Program-made: the position numbers and the translations under genes
Assembly (NCBI GenBank): GCA_016720115.1
Contig: JADJXT010000001.1
Coordinates: 434,001 to 498,000, forward strand
DNA: 64,000 bases
Direction of reading: 5' to 3'
Source of the DNA: Sphingomonadales bacterium
GTDB taxonomy: Bacteria; Pseudomonadota; Alphaproteobacteria; Sphingomonadales; Sphingomonadaceae
The notes under the pieces: model-generated
Databases searched by the model: none
What the model saw: the letters and a program-made list of their open reading frames with translations, nothing else
Told to the model about the DNA's origin: nothing
In this document: in pieces, positions 17,516 to 25,526 of the stretch
Layout: every line of letters starts with the position of its first letter
Numbering within the stretch: position 1 is the first letter of the stretch

Positions 17516-17624
17516 CGGCGGACTATAGGCGAAGGTGCTGTCAAAGGCGAGCTTTTGGGGCCTTTTTCCACATATATTTGCCTAGGCAATTGAGGCGTTT
17601 GCCTTTGTCAGGGCGGCGGGAATA

Positions 17625-17664
17625 TTTTCGTTAGGAGAAAGAAGGAAAAAAGAAAGAAGGTGTC
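17625..17664 (+). repeat. Left 40-bp inverted repeat of the GxxExxY element
   Basis: Begins TTTTCGTTAGG and runs into a purine-only tract. The tract ends in AAGAAGG, which also serves as the Shine-Dalgarno of the enclosed GTG-start gene. Confidence 0.85.
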
Positions 17665-17667
17665 GGC

Positions 17668-18057
17668 GTGGCTGGGCAGAAGGAACAGACGATCGCGTTG
17701 GTTTACGACATTGGATTGCGGATCCATAGGGAGGTTGGGCCGGGCTTGTTGGAGTCAGTTTATGAAACAATATTCGCGCTCCGGCTTGAGCGAGCAGGAT
17801 TGAAAGTCGACCGGCAAAAGCCGGTCGACATTTTGATTGATGGCGTGCATTTTACGGATGCATACCGCGTAGATCTTTTTGTCGATGATTGGCTGGTTAT
17901 CGAACTTAAAGCACTCGACAAGCTTTCCGGTGTTCATATCCGGCAGACGCTGACTTATGTGAAACTGCTCCAGCAGCCCATCGGGCTGCTGATAAATTTC
18001 GGCGAAGAATATTTCAAAAATGGTGCGCGGCGTATCATAAACAACGATTTGGGGTGA
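17668..18057 (+). CDS. GxxExxY protein (PD-(D/E)XK_3 nuclease-like)
   Basis: A 129-residue protein with GLLESVY at residues 26-32, the GxxExxY signature of the family. Asp69, Glu79 and Lys81 in RVDLFVDDWLVIELK form a PD-(D/E)XK-like core, so nucleic-acid cleavage is plausible although the family function is not settled. The start is GTG with GAAGG seven bases upstream, inside the left repeat. Codon use is AT-richer than in adjacent genes. Only this gene lies between the inverted repeats, so it is the likely actor or passenger of the element. Related genes are often found with rRNA intervening sequences or phage-like islands; this is recalled, not checked. Confidence 0.8.
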   Translation: MAGQKEQTIALVYDIGLRIHREVGPGLLESVYETIFALRLERAGLKVDRQKPVDILIDGVHFTDAYRVDLFVDDWLVIELKALDKLSGVHIRQTLTYVKLLQQPIGLLINFGEEYFKNGARRIINNDLG

Positions 18058-18061
18058 CGCG

Positions 18062-18101
18062 GACCCCTTCTTTCTTTTTTCCTTCTTTCTTCTAACGAAA
18101 A
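18062..18101 (-). repeat. Right 40-bp inverted repeat of the GxxExxY element
   Basis: Exact inverse of the left arm except two positions. It starts 5 bases after the gene's stop codon and lies 43 bases before the start codon of the downstream acyl-CoA ligase, so it is part of that gene's leader. Confidence 0.85.
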
Positions 18102-18144
18102 ATCTGGCACTAGCTCTCCCATAAAGAAAATGGAGAGAGACGCG

Positions 18145-19713
18145 ATGACATTCGACCCGACGGCCGAACTGGAAAAACCCTATGGTGACTATAGCGAACT
18201 GGTGGTCGCATGGGGGCGCGAGCGGCCTGATCGGGTCGCGCTGAATGATGGCACCGAAAGCCTGACCTGGGCCGAGGTCGCGGCGCTGGTCGAGCGGATT
18301 GCCGCGCAATTGCAGCGTGATGGCTTGCAAAAGGGGCAGGCGGTCGCGATCCTCGGCACCAGCACCGTGCGCTATGCGCTTGCCTATCTGGGGGCCATCC
18401 GCGCGGGCGGGTGCGCGGCGCCGCTGACCACTTCGGCAACGCCGCAGCAACTGGAGGCGATGCTCAAGGATTCGGGCGCGATGCACCTGTTCATCGACGC
18501 GCCCAAGCTGGCCGATCTGGCCGGGCGGGATTTGCCGCCGGTAAAGACGATCATGCTCGACGCGCCGCTGGGCGACAATCCCGATATTTTCGGATGGATG
18601 GCCGAGGAAGGCGCGCAAGCGGCACCGCATGGGTGCGGCCCCAAAGATCCGTTCAACATCATCTATTCGAGCGGGACGACCGGCACGCCAAAGGGCATCA
18701 TCCATTCGCGCCAGATGCGCTGGCTGCATGCCTGTGTCGGTGCCAATACCGGCTATGGCGCCCCCGAAGCGGCCTCGCTCGCCTCTACCCCGCTATATTC
18801 GAATACGACGTTGGCGCTGGTGATCCCGACTTTGGCTTATGGCGGCACGCTGCACATGATGCCAAAATTCGACACAGTCGGCTATCTGGAGCGCGCGCAA
18901 AGGCATCGCATCACCCACACCATGCTGGTGCCCGTCCAGTATAAGCGGCTGATGGAATATGAGAAGTTCGACGATTATGACCTGTCGAGCTATTGGCTGA
19001 AATATTGCACCAGCGCGCCCTTTGCCCCCGCGCTCAAGGCCGATGTGCTCAAACGCTGGCCGGGCGGTCTTGTCGAAATCTATTCGATGACCGAAGGCGG
19101 CGTGGTCTGCCTGTTGCAGGCGCATGAGCATCCCGACAAGCTGCACACCGTGGGCATCCCGTGGAAAGGCAGCGAGGTGTTCACCATCGACGAGGCCGGA
19201 AACCGCCTGCCCGCGGGCGAAATCGGCGAGCTGGTCGGGCGCTCGTCAACGATGATGTCCGGTTACCAGAACCAGCCTGAAAAGACGCGCGAAGGTTATT
19301 GGCTCGATCCGGAGGATGGCAGCGTGTGGCAGCGCATGGGCGATATCGGGCGTGTCGATGCTGACGGATTTGTCGAACTGCTCGGGCGTTCGAAGGACAT
19401 GATCATTTCGGGCGGGTTCAATATCTATCCGGTCGATCTGGAGGGCATATTGCTCGGTCTGCCCGGCGTCGAGGAAGCCGCCGTCATCGGGGTGCCGAGC
19501 GAACGCTGGGGCGAAACGCCTGTCGGGTTCGTGACTGGTGGCAAGGGTGTCATACTCGATACCGACGCGTTGCTGGCTGCTGCAAACGAACAGCTGGGTA
19601 AAACGCAGCGCCTGTCCGCGCTCTTCCAGATCGAAGAAATGCCGCGCAGCCATATCGGTAAACTGTTGAAGACAGACCTGCGCGACATGGTTGCCGACAG
19701 GGAAATCGCGTGA
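18145..19713 (+). CDS. Acyl-CoA synthetase (AMP-binding, ANL superfamily)
   Basis: The 522-residue ligase has IIYSSGTTGTPKGIIHS (P-loop-like), YSMTEGG (A5) and LGRSKDMIISGGFNIYPVDLE (A8), with a C-terminal SHIGKLLK holding the catalytic Lys. It is paralogous to the ligase at 8.1 kb but clearly divergent, so a different acid substrate is likely. ATG 18145 with GGAGAGAG upstream is chosen over 18130. Its stop overlaps the GTG start of the following DUF2721 gene. Promoter elements would have to lie in or beyond the right repeat of the GxxExxY element. Confidence 0.88.
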   Translation: MTFDPTAELEKPYGDYSELVVAWGRERPDRVALNDGTESLTWAEVAALVERIAAQLQRDGLQKGQAVAILGTSTVRYALAYLGAIRAGGCAAPLTTSATPQQLEAMLKDSGAMHLFIDAPKLADLAGRDLPPVKTIMLDAPLGDNPDIFGWMAEEGAQAAPHGCGPKDPFNIIYSSGTTGTPKGIIHSRQMRWLHACVGANTGYGAPEAASLASTPLYSNTTLALVIPTLAYGGTLHMMPKFDTVGYLERAQRHRITHTMLVPVQYKRLMEYEKFDDYDLSSYWLKYCTSAPFAPALKADVLKRWPGGLVEIYSMTEGGVVCLLQAHEHPDKLHTVGIPWKGSEVFTIDEAGNRLPAGEIGELVGRSSTMMSGYQNQPEKTREGYWLDPEDGSVWQRMGDIGRVDADGFVELLGRSKDMIISGGFNIYPVDLEGILLGLPGVEEAAVIGVPSERWGETPVGFVTGGKGVILDTDALLAAANEQLGKTQRLSALFQIEEMPRSHIGKLLKTDLRDMVADREIA

Positions 19714-20195
19714 ACCCGCCGCTACATGGTCAATGGGGCGTTGAACTGGAGGCGGTCATCCGTGTGGTGCAAACGGCGCTGACGCCCGCTTTCCTGCTGG
19801 TGGCTGTCGGCAGCCTGTTGAACGTGCTGACCGGACGACTGTCGCGCATTGTCGATCGGTCACGCGACCTTGTGGAAAAGCACGCCCAGGCCAGCGGCAA
19901 GGATCTTGTAATTGTCGTCCGCGAGTTGCGCCTGCTTGAAAAGCGCATGTGGGTTGTGGGCCGGTCAATCTTGCTGGCAGTGCTGGCTGCGGTTTGCGTC
20001 TGCCTGATGATCGGCCTGCTGTTTCTGATGGGGCTAACCGATTATTCGGCAGTTGAAACGATCGTTGCCGTTTTCATTCTGGCGCTTGTGCTGCTTGCAG
20101 GGGCGCTCACGGCATTTGTGCGCGAAGTCTGGCTCGCGACATATGCGATCAAGGTTCCGAAAGAATATCTGGAACTGCCCGACGAAGCGACCTAG
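19710..20195 (+). CDS. DUF2721 family membrane protein
   Basis: The 161-residue protein starts with GTG in a GTGA overlap with the preceding ligase. The N-terminal segment VIRVVQTALTPAFLLVAVG and the following LSRIVDRSR are typical of DUF2721. Three membrane segments are visible at about 23-40, 88-110 and 117-140, with a charged helix between the first and second. Function is unknown. Translational coupling to the ligase hints at a shared condition of expression but not at a shared reaction. Confidence 0.8.
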   Translation: MNPPLHGQWGVELEAVIRVVQTALTPAFLLVAVGSLLNVLTGRLSRIVDRSRDLVEKHAQASGKDLVIVVRELRLLEKRMWVVGRSILLAVLAAVCVCLMIGLLFLMGLTDYSAVETIVAVFILALVLLAGALTAFVREVWLATYAIKVPKEYLELPDEAT

Positions 20196-20197
20196 CG

Positions 20198-20324
20198 CTT
20201 GCCCTGTTTAGATTGAAACTGAACCGTAGTGCTGAGCCTGTCGAAGGGCGCTTCAAAGGTTAGCGCAAACCTTGAGGCGTGCTTCGACAGGCTCAGCACT
20301 ACGGTTCTCTTTAAACAGGACAAG
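20198..20324. repeat. Long palindromic repeat with CTTCGACAGGCTC core (copy 1)
   Basis: Inner arms of 26 bp are perfect complements (20221-20246 and 20282-20307) around a 35-nt loop. Outer arms of 13 nt (20198-20210, 20312-20324) match at 12 positions and contain CCTGTTTA/TAAACAGG. The element lies between convergent DUF2721 and coaD genes and could end transcription both ways. A second copy is at 35.4 kb and a partial core is in ygfZ. Confidence 0.85.
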
Positions 20325-20326
20325 GT

Positions 20327-20833
20327 CTAGCCGCCTTTGCCTCCCGATTGCTCAACGCGTGCGATGACTTCCTGCCGGATCTTGGGCGTCACAAATTTGG
20401 AGATATCGCCGCCATAGAGTGCTATTTCCTTCACCAGACGGCTGGCAATCGGCTGCAGCGAAACATCGGCCATCAGGAACACCGTCTCAACCCGCGCGTT
20501 CAATTGCCGGTTCATGCCGGTGAGCTGATATTCATATTCGAAATCGGTGACGCCGCGGATGCCGCGAATGACAACCGCAGCGCCCTGGGCATCGGCAAAA
20601 TCCATCAGCAGCGAATTGAATCCGACAACGCGGATATTGCTATTGCCAATGGCGGCAACCTCACGCTTGACCATCGCTATGCGCTCGTCATCATTGAACA
20701 TTGGCGATTTCGCGATGTTTGTAGTTACGCCAATGATGAGTTCGTCGACCAGTTTCGCTCCGCGCGCGATGATATCCATATGGCCAAGCGTGATCGGGTC
20801 GAAAGTTCCCGGATAGACGCCGATACGCTTCAT
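20327..20833 (-). CDS. coaD: Phosphopantetheine adenylyltransferase
   Basis: A 168-residue nucleotidyltransferase of coenzyme A synthesis, converting 4'-phosphopantetheine and ATP to dephospho-CoA. The start GVYPGTFDPITLGHMDII carries the T/HxGH-type ATP motif with His18. IRGIRGVTDFEYEYQ and QPIASRLVKEIA are further family segments. Length is normal. It lies 15 bases downstream of ispA on the same strand and forms the end of an xseB-ispA-coaD run. Confidence 0.95.
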   Translation of the reverse strand: MKRIGVYPGTFDPITLGHMDIIARGAKLVDELIIGVTTNIAKSPMFNDDERIAMVKREVAAIGNSNIRVVGFNSLLMDFADAQGAAVVIRGIRGVTDFEYEYQLTGMNRQLNARVETVFLMADVSLQPIASRLVKEIALYGGDISKFVTPKIRQEVIARVEQSGGKGG

Positions 20834-20848
20834 GATTTTCTTCCTCCC

Positions 20849-21751
20849 TCAGCGGTCCCGTTCGAGTACATAGCGGGCGATGGCGCGAAGCAAATCGGCT
20901 TCCCGGCCATAGCCCGCAAGATGGCTGACCGATTGATCAACCAGCATTTCCGCCTGTTGTTTGGCGCGTTCAAGGCCCATAAGCGAGACGAACGTGGCCT
21001 TTCCGGCATCGGCATCCTTGCGCAGCGCTTTACCGGCTGCCTCAGGGTCGCCTTCGACATCCATGATGTCATCGGCAATCTGGAAGGCAAGGCCGATGTC
21101 ATGGGCATAACCGCGCAGATGGACGCGCCCCTCCGGCGGCACATGGCCCAGGATCGCGCCCATTTCGACGCTTGCGGCAATGAGGGCACCGGTTTTCAAC
21201 GCTTGCAGCCGGGTGACGGTGGGCAGGTCGAAACTCGCCTTTTCCGCTTCCAGATCCATCATCTGGCCACCCGCCATTCCGTCCGGACCGCTCGCCCTGG
21301 CCAGCGTCGCCATCAACTCGCTGCGAATGAACGGATCGGGATGGGTCGCCGGGTCGGACAGGATTTCAAAGGCCAGCGCATGCAGCGCATCGCCCGCCAG
21401 CACTGCCGTCGCCTCGTCATAGGCCCGATGCACCGTCGGCTTGCCGCGGCGCATGTTGTCATCATCCATGCACGGCAAATCGTCATGCACCAGCGAATAG
21501 ACATGGATGGATTCCAAAGCCGCCCCCGCACGCACCGCATAGCTGCGGGCGACGTTGAAAATGCTTGCAGTTGCGACAACCAAAAGTGGGCGAAGACGCT
21601 TGCCTCCGCCGATCGCTGCGTGCCGCATCGCTTCAAAAAGACGCTGGCGGGCATCCATAGGCACCGTCAGAAGTTCGCCGAAAAGGGCATCGACTTCACC
21701 CGCGACCTGCGCAATCGCCTCGTCCAGCACAGGGATGGGCAGTTGGGTCAC
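20849..21751 (-). CDS. ispA: Farnesyl diphosphate synthase-type polyprenyl synthetase
   Basis: A 300-residue prenyltransferase. The first Asp-rich motif is DDLPCMD (residues 90-96, short-chain bacterial DDxxxxD type) and the second is DDIMD near residue 227. GGGKRLRP near 48 binds diphosphate. It would condense IPP with DMAPP/GPP to FPP, feeding quinone, undecaprenyl and carotenoid synthesis. The immediate upstream xseB (2-bp gap) is the classical xseB-ispA arrangement, supporting the name. Confidence 0.93.
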   Translation of the reverse strand: MTQLPIPVLDEAIAQVAGEVDALFGELLTVPMDARQRLFEAMRHAAIGGGKRLRPLLVVATASIFNVARSYAVRAGAALESIHVYSLVHDDLPCMDDDNMRRGKPTVHRAYDEATAVLAGDALHALAFEILSDPATHPDPFIRSELMATLARASGPDGMAGGQMMDLEAEKASFDLPTVTRLQALKTGALIAASVEMGAILGHVPPEGRVHLRGYAHDIGLAFQIADDIMDVEGDPEAAGKALRKDADAGKATFVSLMGLERAKQQAEMLVDQSVSHLAGYGREADLLRAIARYVLERDR

Positions 21752-21753
21752 TT

Positions 21754-21993
21754 TCAGTCTGCGTCGAAGGGACGGGTGCCGGCGGGTGCGCCGTCGGCCC
21801 CAAGCACGATCTGCTCGATACGCGCCTGCGCCGCATCAAGACGCGACTGGCACAAGGCGCGCAATGCGTGCCCCTGTTCGTACAAGGCAATCGATTCGTC
21901 GAGTGAGGCTTCGCCGCTTTCCAGTTTGCGGACGATCTCTTCCAGCGCTTTCAGCGCCTCTTCAAAGCTGGGTTCTGGGCTATCGGAAGGCAT
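21754..21993 (-). CDS. xseB: Exodeoxyribonuclease VII small subunit
   Basis: The 79-residue protein has the XseB core SFEEALKALEEIVRKLESGE and the LDESIALYEQG region, then a helical tail. With XseA it degrades single-stranded DNA; XseA is not in the window. A longer frame begins at 22032, but MPSDSPEP at 21993 gives the normal length. It is separated from ispA by two bases. Confidence 0.92.
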   Translation of the reverse strand: MPSDSPEPSFEEALKALEEIVRKLESGEASLDESIALYEQGHALRALCQSRLDAAQARIEQIVLGADGAPAGTRPFDAD

Positions 21994-22102
21994 GCCGCAG
22001 CTTTGGCGCGCAGCAGCCTGCCGGTCAAGCATTTCGCTTCATCGAAAAAAGGGCGCGATTTTACTTTCCGCTGAAACAAAGCTGGGGCAAGGTCTTGCAC
22101 CT

Positions 22103-22534
22103 ATGAAGAAAAAGCTTCTCCTGATCGCCCCGTTGTCCATGCTGGCGCTTGCGGCATGCAACAAATCCGAAACCCCCGCCGCCGAAGGCGATGCCAATGC
22201 GTCTGCAGAGGCATCCGCAGCGCCCGTTGCAGAAATGCCGCCGGCGATCACCTCGCAGGCAACCTATCGCTGCGCCGACAATACCATCGTGCATGTCGAC
22301 TTCCTCGGCAAGAACGAAGCGGCCGATATCCGCGTGGGTGACAAGACCGCTGCTGCCGTGCGCGTGAAGGCGGAAGCGCCTGCGGCGCCCGCCGATGGCG
22401 TGGCTGCCCCTGCGGCAGAGACGCCCGCTGGTCCGCTGAAGTCCGAGGACGGCAGCGCAATGTTGTCGGGCAGTGGCAAGCAGATCAATCTGAAACTCGC
22501 CGACAAGGGTGCGCAGACCTGCAAGAGCAACTGA
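22103..22534 (+). CDS. Lipoprotein with MliC-like (lysozyme-inhibitor) C-terminal domain
   Basis: The 143-residue protein has a lipobox LAAC after MKKKLLLIAPLSML (Cys19) and an Ala/Glu-rich linker. The C-terminal part contains YRCADNTIVHVDF, MLSGSGK and a final Cys in QTCK, a layout like the MliC/PliC C-type lysozyme-inhibitor fold (a YxC strand, an SG loop, a late Cys). It may protect peptidoglycan from lysozyme. A huge overlapping frame runs from 20.3 kb, but that part is antisense to coaD, ispA and xseB; the signal peptide fixes the true start. A strong terminator follows. Confidence 0.7.
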   Translation: MKKKLLLIAPLSMLALAACNKSETPAAEGDANASAEASAAPVAEMPPAITSQATYRCADNTIVHVDFLGKNEAADIRVGDKTAAAVRVKAEAPAAPADGVAAPAAETPAGPLKSEDGSAMLSGSGKQINLKLADKGAQTCKSN

Positions 22535-22560
22535 CGCTGGTTGGAATCCAAACCGGGAAA

Positions 22561-22588
22561 GGGGCCGCGTGAACGGCCCCTTTTTCTT
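22561..22588 (+). terminator. Rho-independent terminator after the MliC-like gene
   Basis: A GGGGCCG/CGGCCCC stem with a 6-nt loop, followed by TTTTTCTT, 26 bases after the stop codon. Confidence 0.9.
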
Positions 22589-22638
22589 GCGCATCGCATT
22601 CGCCTCGCTAGGCTCCGCCGAAAGGGGAGGGACCAGCC

Positions 22639-23289
22639 ATGTTTATCGGACATTTTGCACCTGCGATAATCGCTGCGCGCCATAAGGATGCGCCCAGCCT
22701 GCCGGTGCTGTTCATTGGAGCGCAGCTTGTCGACTGGGCCTTTTTCGGACTGTTGCTGACGGGCGCTGAAAAGATGCGGGTTACGCCCGGGATTTCGGTG
22801 ATGAACCCGATGGACCTCTATCACATGCCCTATACGCACAGCCTGCTGGGTTCAGCGGTTTTTGCGATCCTGTTCGGGGGCCTGGTTTCGCTGGTTTCGA
22901 AAAACCGGGCAGCGGGGATCATCGCGGCTATCGTTGTGTTGTCACACTGGTTTCTCGACCTGCTGGTGCATGTCCCCGATCTGACGCTCGCGGGCAGCCC
23001 GCCAAAGTTGGGATTGGGGCTGTGGAACCATCCTGCCATCGAAATGCCGCTCGAACTGGTGCTGACCTTCGGCTCGTTGTGGTTGTATGCGAAAGTGGCC
23101 AAGCCCAAAACCGTACCGCTCGCTCTGCTGGCGGCCATTCTTTTGCTCTTGCAAGCCATCAACTGGTTCGGACCGGTCGAGGCAGAGGTGACAACCGGCA
23201 CCAGCCTGCTCGCCTTTTTTGCCTATGGGCTGGTAACGCTGGCCGCCTGGTGGGTTTATCGCAGCGAAGGCCGCAAACAGGCTGGCTAA
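22639..23289 (+). CDS. Multi-pass membrane protein, possible YdjM-type metal-dependent hydrolase
   Basis: 216 residues with about six hydrophobic segments. Conserved-looking polar sites in or near membranes are GHFAPAIIAARHK at the N-terminus, YHMPYTHSLLGS near residue 62, SHWFLDLLVHVPD near 104 and NHPAIEMPLE near 134. His/Asp residues in this pattern resemble the YdjM/DUF457 membrane metal-dependent hydrolase group, but the match is from pattern only. A GGGGAGGGACC Shine-Dalgarno precedes the ATG. It sits 29 bases upstream of purL, without a functional link to purine synthesis. Confidence 0.6.
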   Translation: MFIGHFAPAIIAARHKDAPSLPVLFIGAQLVDWAFFGLLLTGAEKMRVTPGISVMNPMDLYHMPYTHSLLGSAVFAILFGGLVSLVSKNRAAGIIAAIVVLSHWFLDLLVHVPDLTLAGSPPKLGLGLWNHPAIEMPLELVLTFGSLWLYAKVAKPKTVPLALLAAILLLLQAINWFGPVEAEVTTGTSLLAFFAYGLVTLAAWWVYRSEGRKQAG

Positions 23290-23318
23290 AGGCGGCACGC
23301 AACGCTAAAGCGCCGCGC

Positions 23319-25499
23319 ATGACCCAGATCACCCCGCAAGTCGTCGCCGACCATGGCCTGAATGAAGAAGAATATGCGCGCATCCTGAACGCGCTGGGGC
23401 GTGAGCCCAATCTGGTCGAACTCGGCATCTTTTCGGTGATGTGGTCGGAGCATTGCAGCTACAAATCTTCGCGCATCCATCTCAAGAAACTGCCGACCGA
23501 GGCGCCGTGGGTGATCTGTGGCCCGGGCGAGAATGCGGGCGTTATCGACATTGGAGACGGGCAGGCGGCGATCTTCAAGATGGAGAGCCACAACCACCCT
23601 TCTTATATCGAGCCTTATCAGGGCGCGGCGACCGGCGTCGGCGGCATATTGCGCGACGTTTTCACCATGGGCGCGCGGCCGGTGGCGAACATGAACGCGC
23701 TGCGTTTCGGGCGCCCCGATCACCCCAAGATGAAGCATCTGGTGCAGGGCGTGGTCGCGGGCATCGGTGGTTATGGCAATTGCGTGGGCGTGCCGACCGT
23801 GGGCGGCGAAACCAATTTCCACCCGGCCTATGACGGCAATATCCTGGTCAATGCGATGACCGTGGGTGTGGCCGATACCGACAAGATTTTCTATTCGGCG
23901 GCGACAGGGGTCGGCAATCCGATCGTCTATGTCGGATCGAAAACCGGGCGCGACGGCATCCATGGCGCGACGATGGCGTCTGCCGATTTCGGCGAGGATG
24001 CCGAGGAAAAGCGCCCGACGGTGCAGGTGGGCGATCCCTTCACCGAAAAGCTGCTGATCGAGGCGTGCCTTGAACTGATGGCAACCGACGCGATTGTCGC
24101 TATCCAGGATATGGGCGCGGCGGGGCTCACCTCCTCGAGCGTCGAAATGGCGTCGAAGGGCGGATGCGGCATCCGGCTCGACATGAACAAGGTGCCGCAG
24201 CGCGAAACCGGGATGACGCCTTACGAGATGATGCTCTCCGAATCGCAGGAGCGGATGCTGATGGTGCTGAAGCCCGGCAAGGAGCCGATGGCGCAGGCGA
24301 TCTTCGAGAAATGGGAACTGGATTTCGCAGTAATCGGCGAAGTCACCGAAACCGGCCATATGGTGCTCGAATGGAATGGCGAAGTGGTGTGCGATATCCC
24401 GCTCGGCCCGCTTGCCGACGATGCACCGCAATATGATCGCCCTGCGATGAGCCGCGAGGAATATAAGGCCTGGGCCAAGGTAAAGCCGCTGGGCGATATC
24501 CCGCAATCCGCCGATCTGGGCGCGGACTTGCTCAGGCTGATGGCCTCACCCGACCTCGCATCGCGCGCATGGATCTGGCAGCAATATGACAGCCAGGTCG
24601 GTGCCGACACCGCGCAAAAATCGGGCGGCGACGCAGCTGTGGTGCGCGTGCATGGGCACAAAAAGGCGCTGGCCATCTCGACCGACTGCACTCCGCGCTA
24701 CGTCTATGCCGACCCCTATGAAGGCGGCAAGCAGGCGGTGGCGGAAACCTGGCGCAATATCTGCGCGGTGGGGGCAAGGCCGCTCGCGATTACCAACTGC
24801 CTCAATTTCGCCAACCCGCAGAGGCCCGAAATCATGGCGCAGTTCGTCGGTGCGTTGGAGGGCATGGGCGATGCTTGCCGCGCGCTCGACTATCCGATCG
24901 TTTCGGGCAACGTCTCGCTCTACAATGAAAGCAAGGCGACCGGCGGCGGCAGCGCGATTCTGCCGACCCCTGCAATCGGCGGCGTTGGCCTGCTCGATGA
25001 TGTGTCGAAAATGGCAACCATCGGTTTCAAGGCCGAGGGGGAAATCCTCGCCGTCATTGGCCCCAATTATCCCGAACTCGGCCAGTCGCTGTGGCTGCGC
25101 GAAATCCACGGGCAGGAAGCTGGCGATCCGCCCTTTGTCGACCTTGCCGACGAGAAGTTGAACGGCGAAATCGTGCGCCAGCTGATCGCCGATGGGGCGG
25201 TCACTGCCGTCCACGACATTTCAGACGGCGGCCTGCTGGTCGCGGTGGCGGAAATGGCGCTGGCCAGCGGTATCGGCGTTGAACTGGCCGCGATGGATAC
25301 AGCCTTTGCCTTCAACGAAACCCAGTCACGCTATCTGGTGACCTATCCCGCCGACAGGCCGCTCGACCGGGACAAGGTGCCATTCGAACCGATCGGCACG
25401 GTAAGCGGCGATGCCATAAGCGTGAACGGTTCGGCGGTTCCACTGGCCGTTCTGAGCAGCGCGCATGAAAGCTTTTTCAAGGACTGGATGGAAGTCTGA
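23319..25499 (+). CDS. purL: Phosphoribosylformylglycinamidine synthase II
   Basis: A 726-residue small-type PurL, the ATP-dependent synthetase subunit that works with PurQ and PurS in de novo purine synthesis. MWSEHCSYKSSR (catalytic His region), KMESHNHPSYIEPYQGAATGVGG (ATP/Mg site) and DISDGGLLVAVAEMAL are family hallmarks. Length fits the small type rather than the 1300-residue fused type. The ATG at 23319 is the family start; the much longer open frame upstream is antisense-free read-through of the previous gene's DNA. Confidence 0.96.
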   Translation: MTQITPQVVADHGLNEEEYARILNALGREPNLVELGIFSVMWSEHCSYKSSRIHLKKLPTEAPWVICGPGENAGVIDIGDGQAAIFKMESHNHPSYIEPYQGAATGVGGILRDVFTMGARPVANMNALRFGRPDHPKMKHLVQGVVAGIGGYGNCVGVPTVGGETNFHPAYDGNILVNAMTVGVADTDKIFYSAATGVGNPIVYVGSKTGRDGIHGATMASADFGEDAEEKRPTVQVGDPFTEKLLIEACLELMATDAIVAIQDMGAAGLTSSSVEMASKGGCGIRLDMNKVPQRETGMTPYEMMLSESQERMLMVLKPGKEPMAQAIFEKWELDFAVIGEVTETGHMVLEWNGEVVCDIPLGPLADDAPQYDRPAMSREEYKAWAKVKPLGDIPQSADLGADLLRLMASPDLASRAWIWQQYDSQVGADTAQKSGGDAAVVRVHGHKKALAISTDCTPRYVYADPYEGGKQAVAETWRNICAVGARPLAITNCLNFANPQRPEIMAQFVGALEGMGDACRALDYPIVSGNVSLYNESKATGGGSAILPTPAIGGVGLLDDVSKMATIGFKAEGEILAVIGPNYPELGQSLWLREIHGQEAGDPPFVDLADEKLNGEIVRQLIADGAVTAVHDISDGGLLVAVAEMALASGIGVELAAMDTAFAFNETQSRYLVTYPADRPLDRDKVPFEPIGTVSGDAISVNGSAVPLAVLSSAHESFFKDWMEV

Positions 25500-25504
25500 G
25501 CCCC

Positions 25505-25525
25505 GGTCAGGACGGACCCCTGACC
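25505..25525. terminator. Hairpin between convergent purL and coq4
   Basis: A GGTCAGG/CCTGACC stem with a 7-nt loop lies immediately after the purL stop and ends two bases before the coq4 stop. There is no T run, so it may only protect mRNA ends. Confidence 0.4.
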
Positions 25526-25526
25526 G

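Larger units (their letters stand above)
17625..18101. mobile_element. 477-bp inverted-repeat-bounded element carrying one GxxExxY gene
   Basis: A 40-base sequence (17625-17664) reappears inverted at 18062-18101 with 38 of 40 matches. The repeats enclose a single gene with little spare DNA. Arms contain a 27-base all-purine run. The inside is clearly less GC-rich than gyrB on one side and the ligase on the other. No obvious target duplication is visible at the ends. A transcript would fold into a 40-bp stem with the gene as the loop, like intervening sequences that interrupt rRNA genes. Calling it mobile is an inference from structure and composition. Confidence 0.6.

Noticed and set aside
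17668..18057. GxxExxY gene as a toxin-antitoxin partner
   Set aside because: No second small gene lies within the inverted repeats or beside them on the same strand.
20198..20324. CRISPR array as an explanation for the repeats at 20.2 and 35.4 kb
   Set aside because: Each is a single palindrome, with no regular repeat-spacer series and no cas genes.
20348..22102. A 728-residue plus-strand open frame
   Set aside because: It is antisense to coaD, ispA and xseB, which have clear family motifs. Only its last 143 codons (the lipoprotein at 22103) look real.
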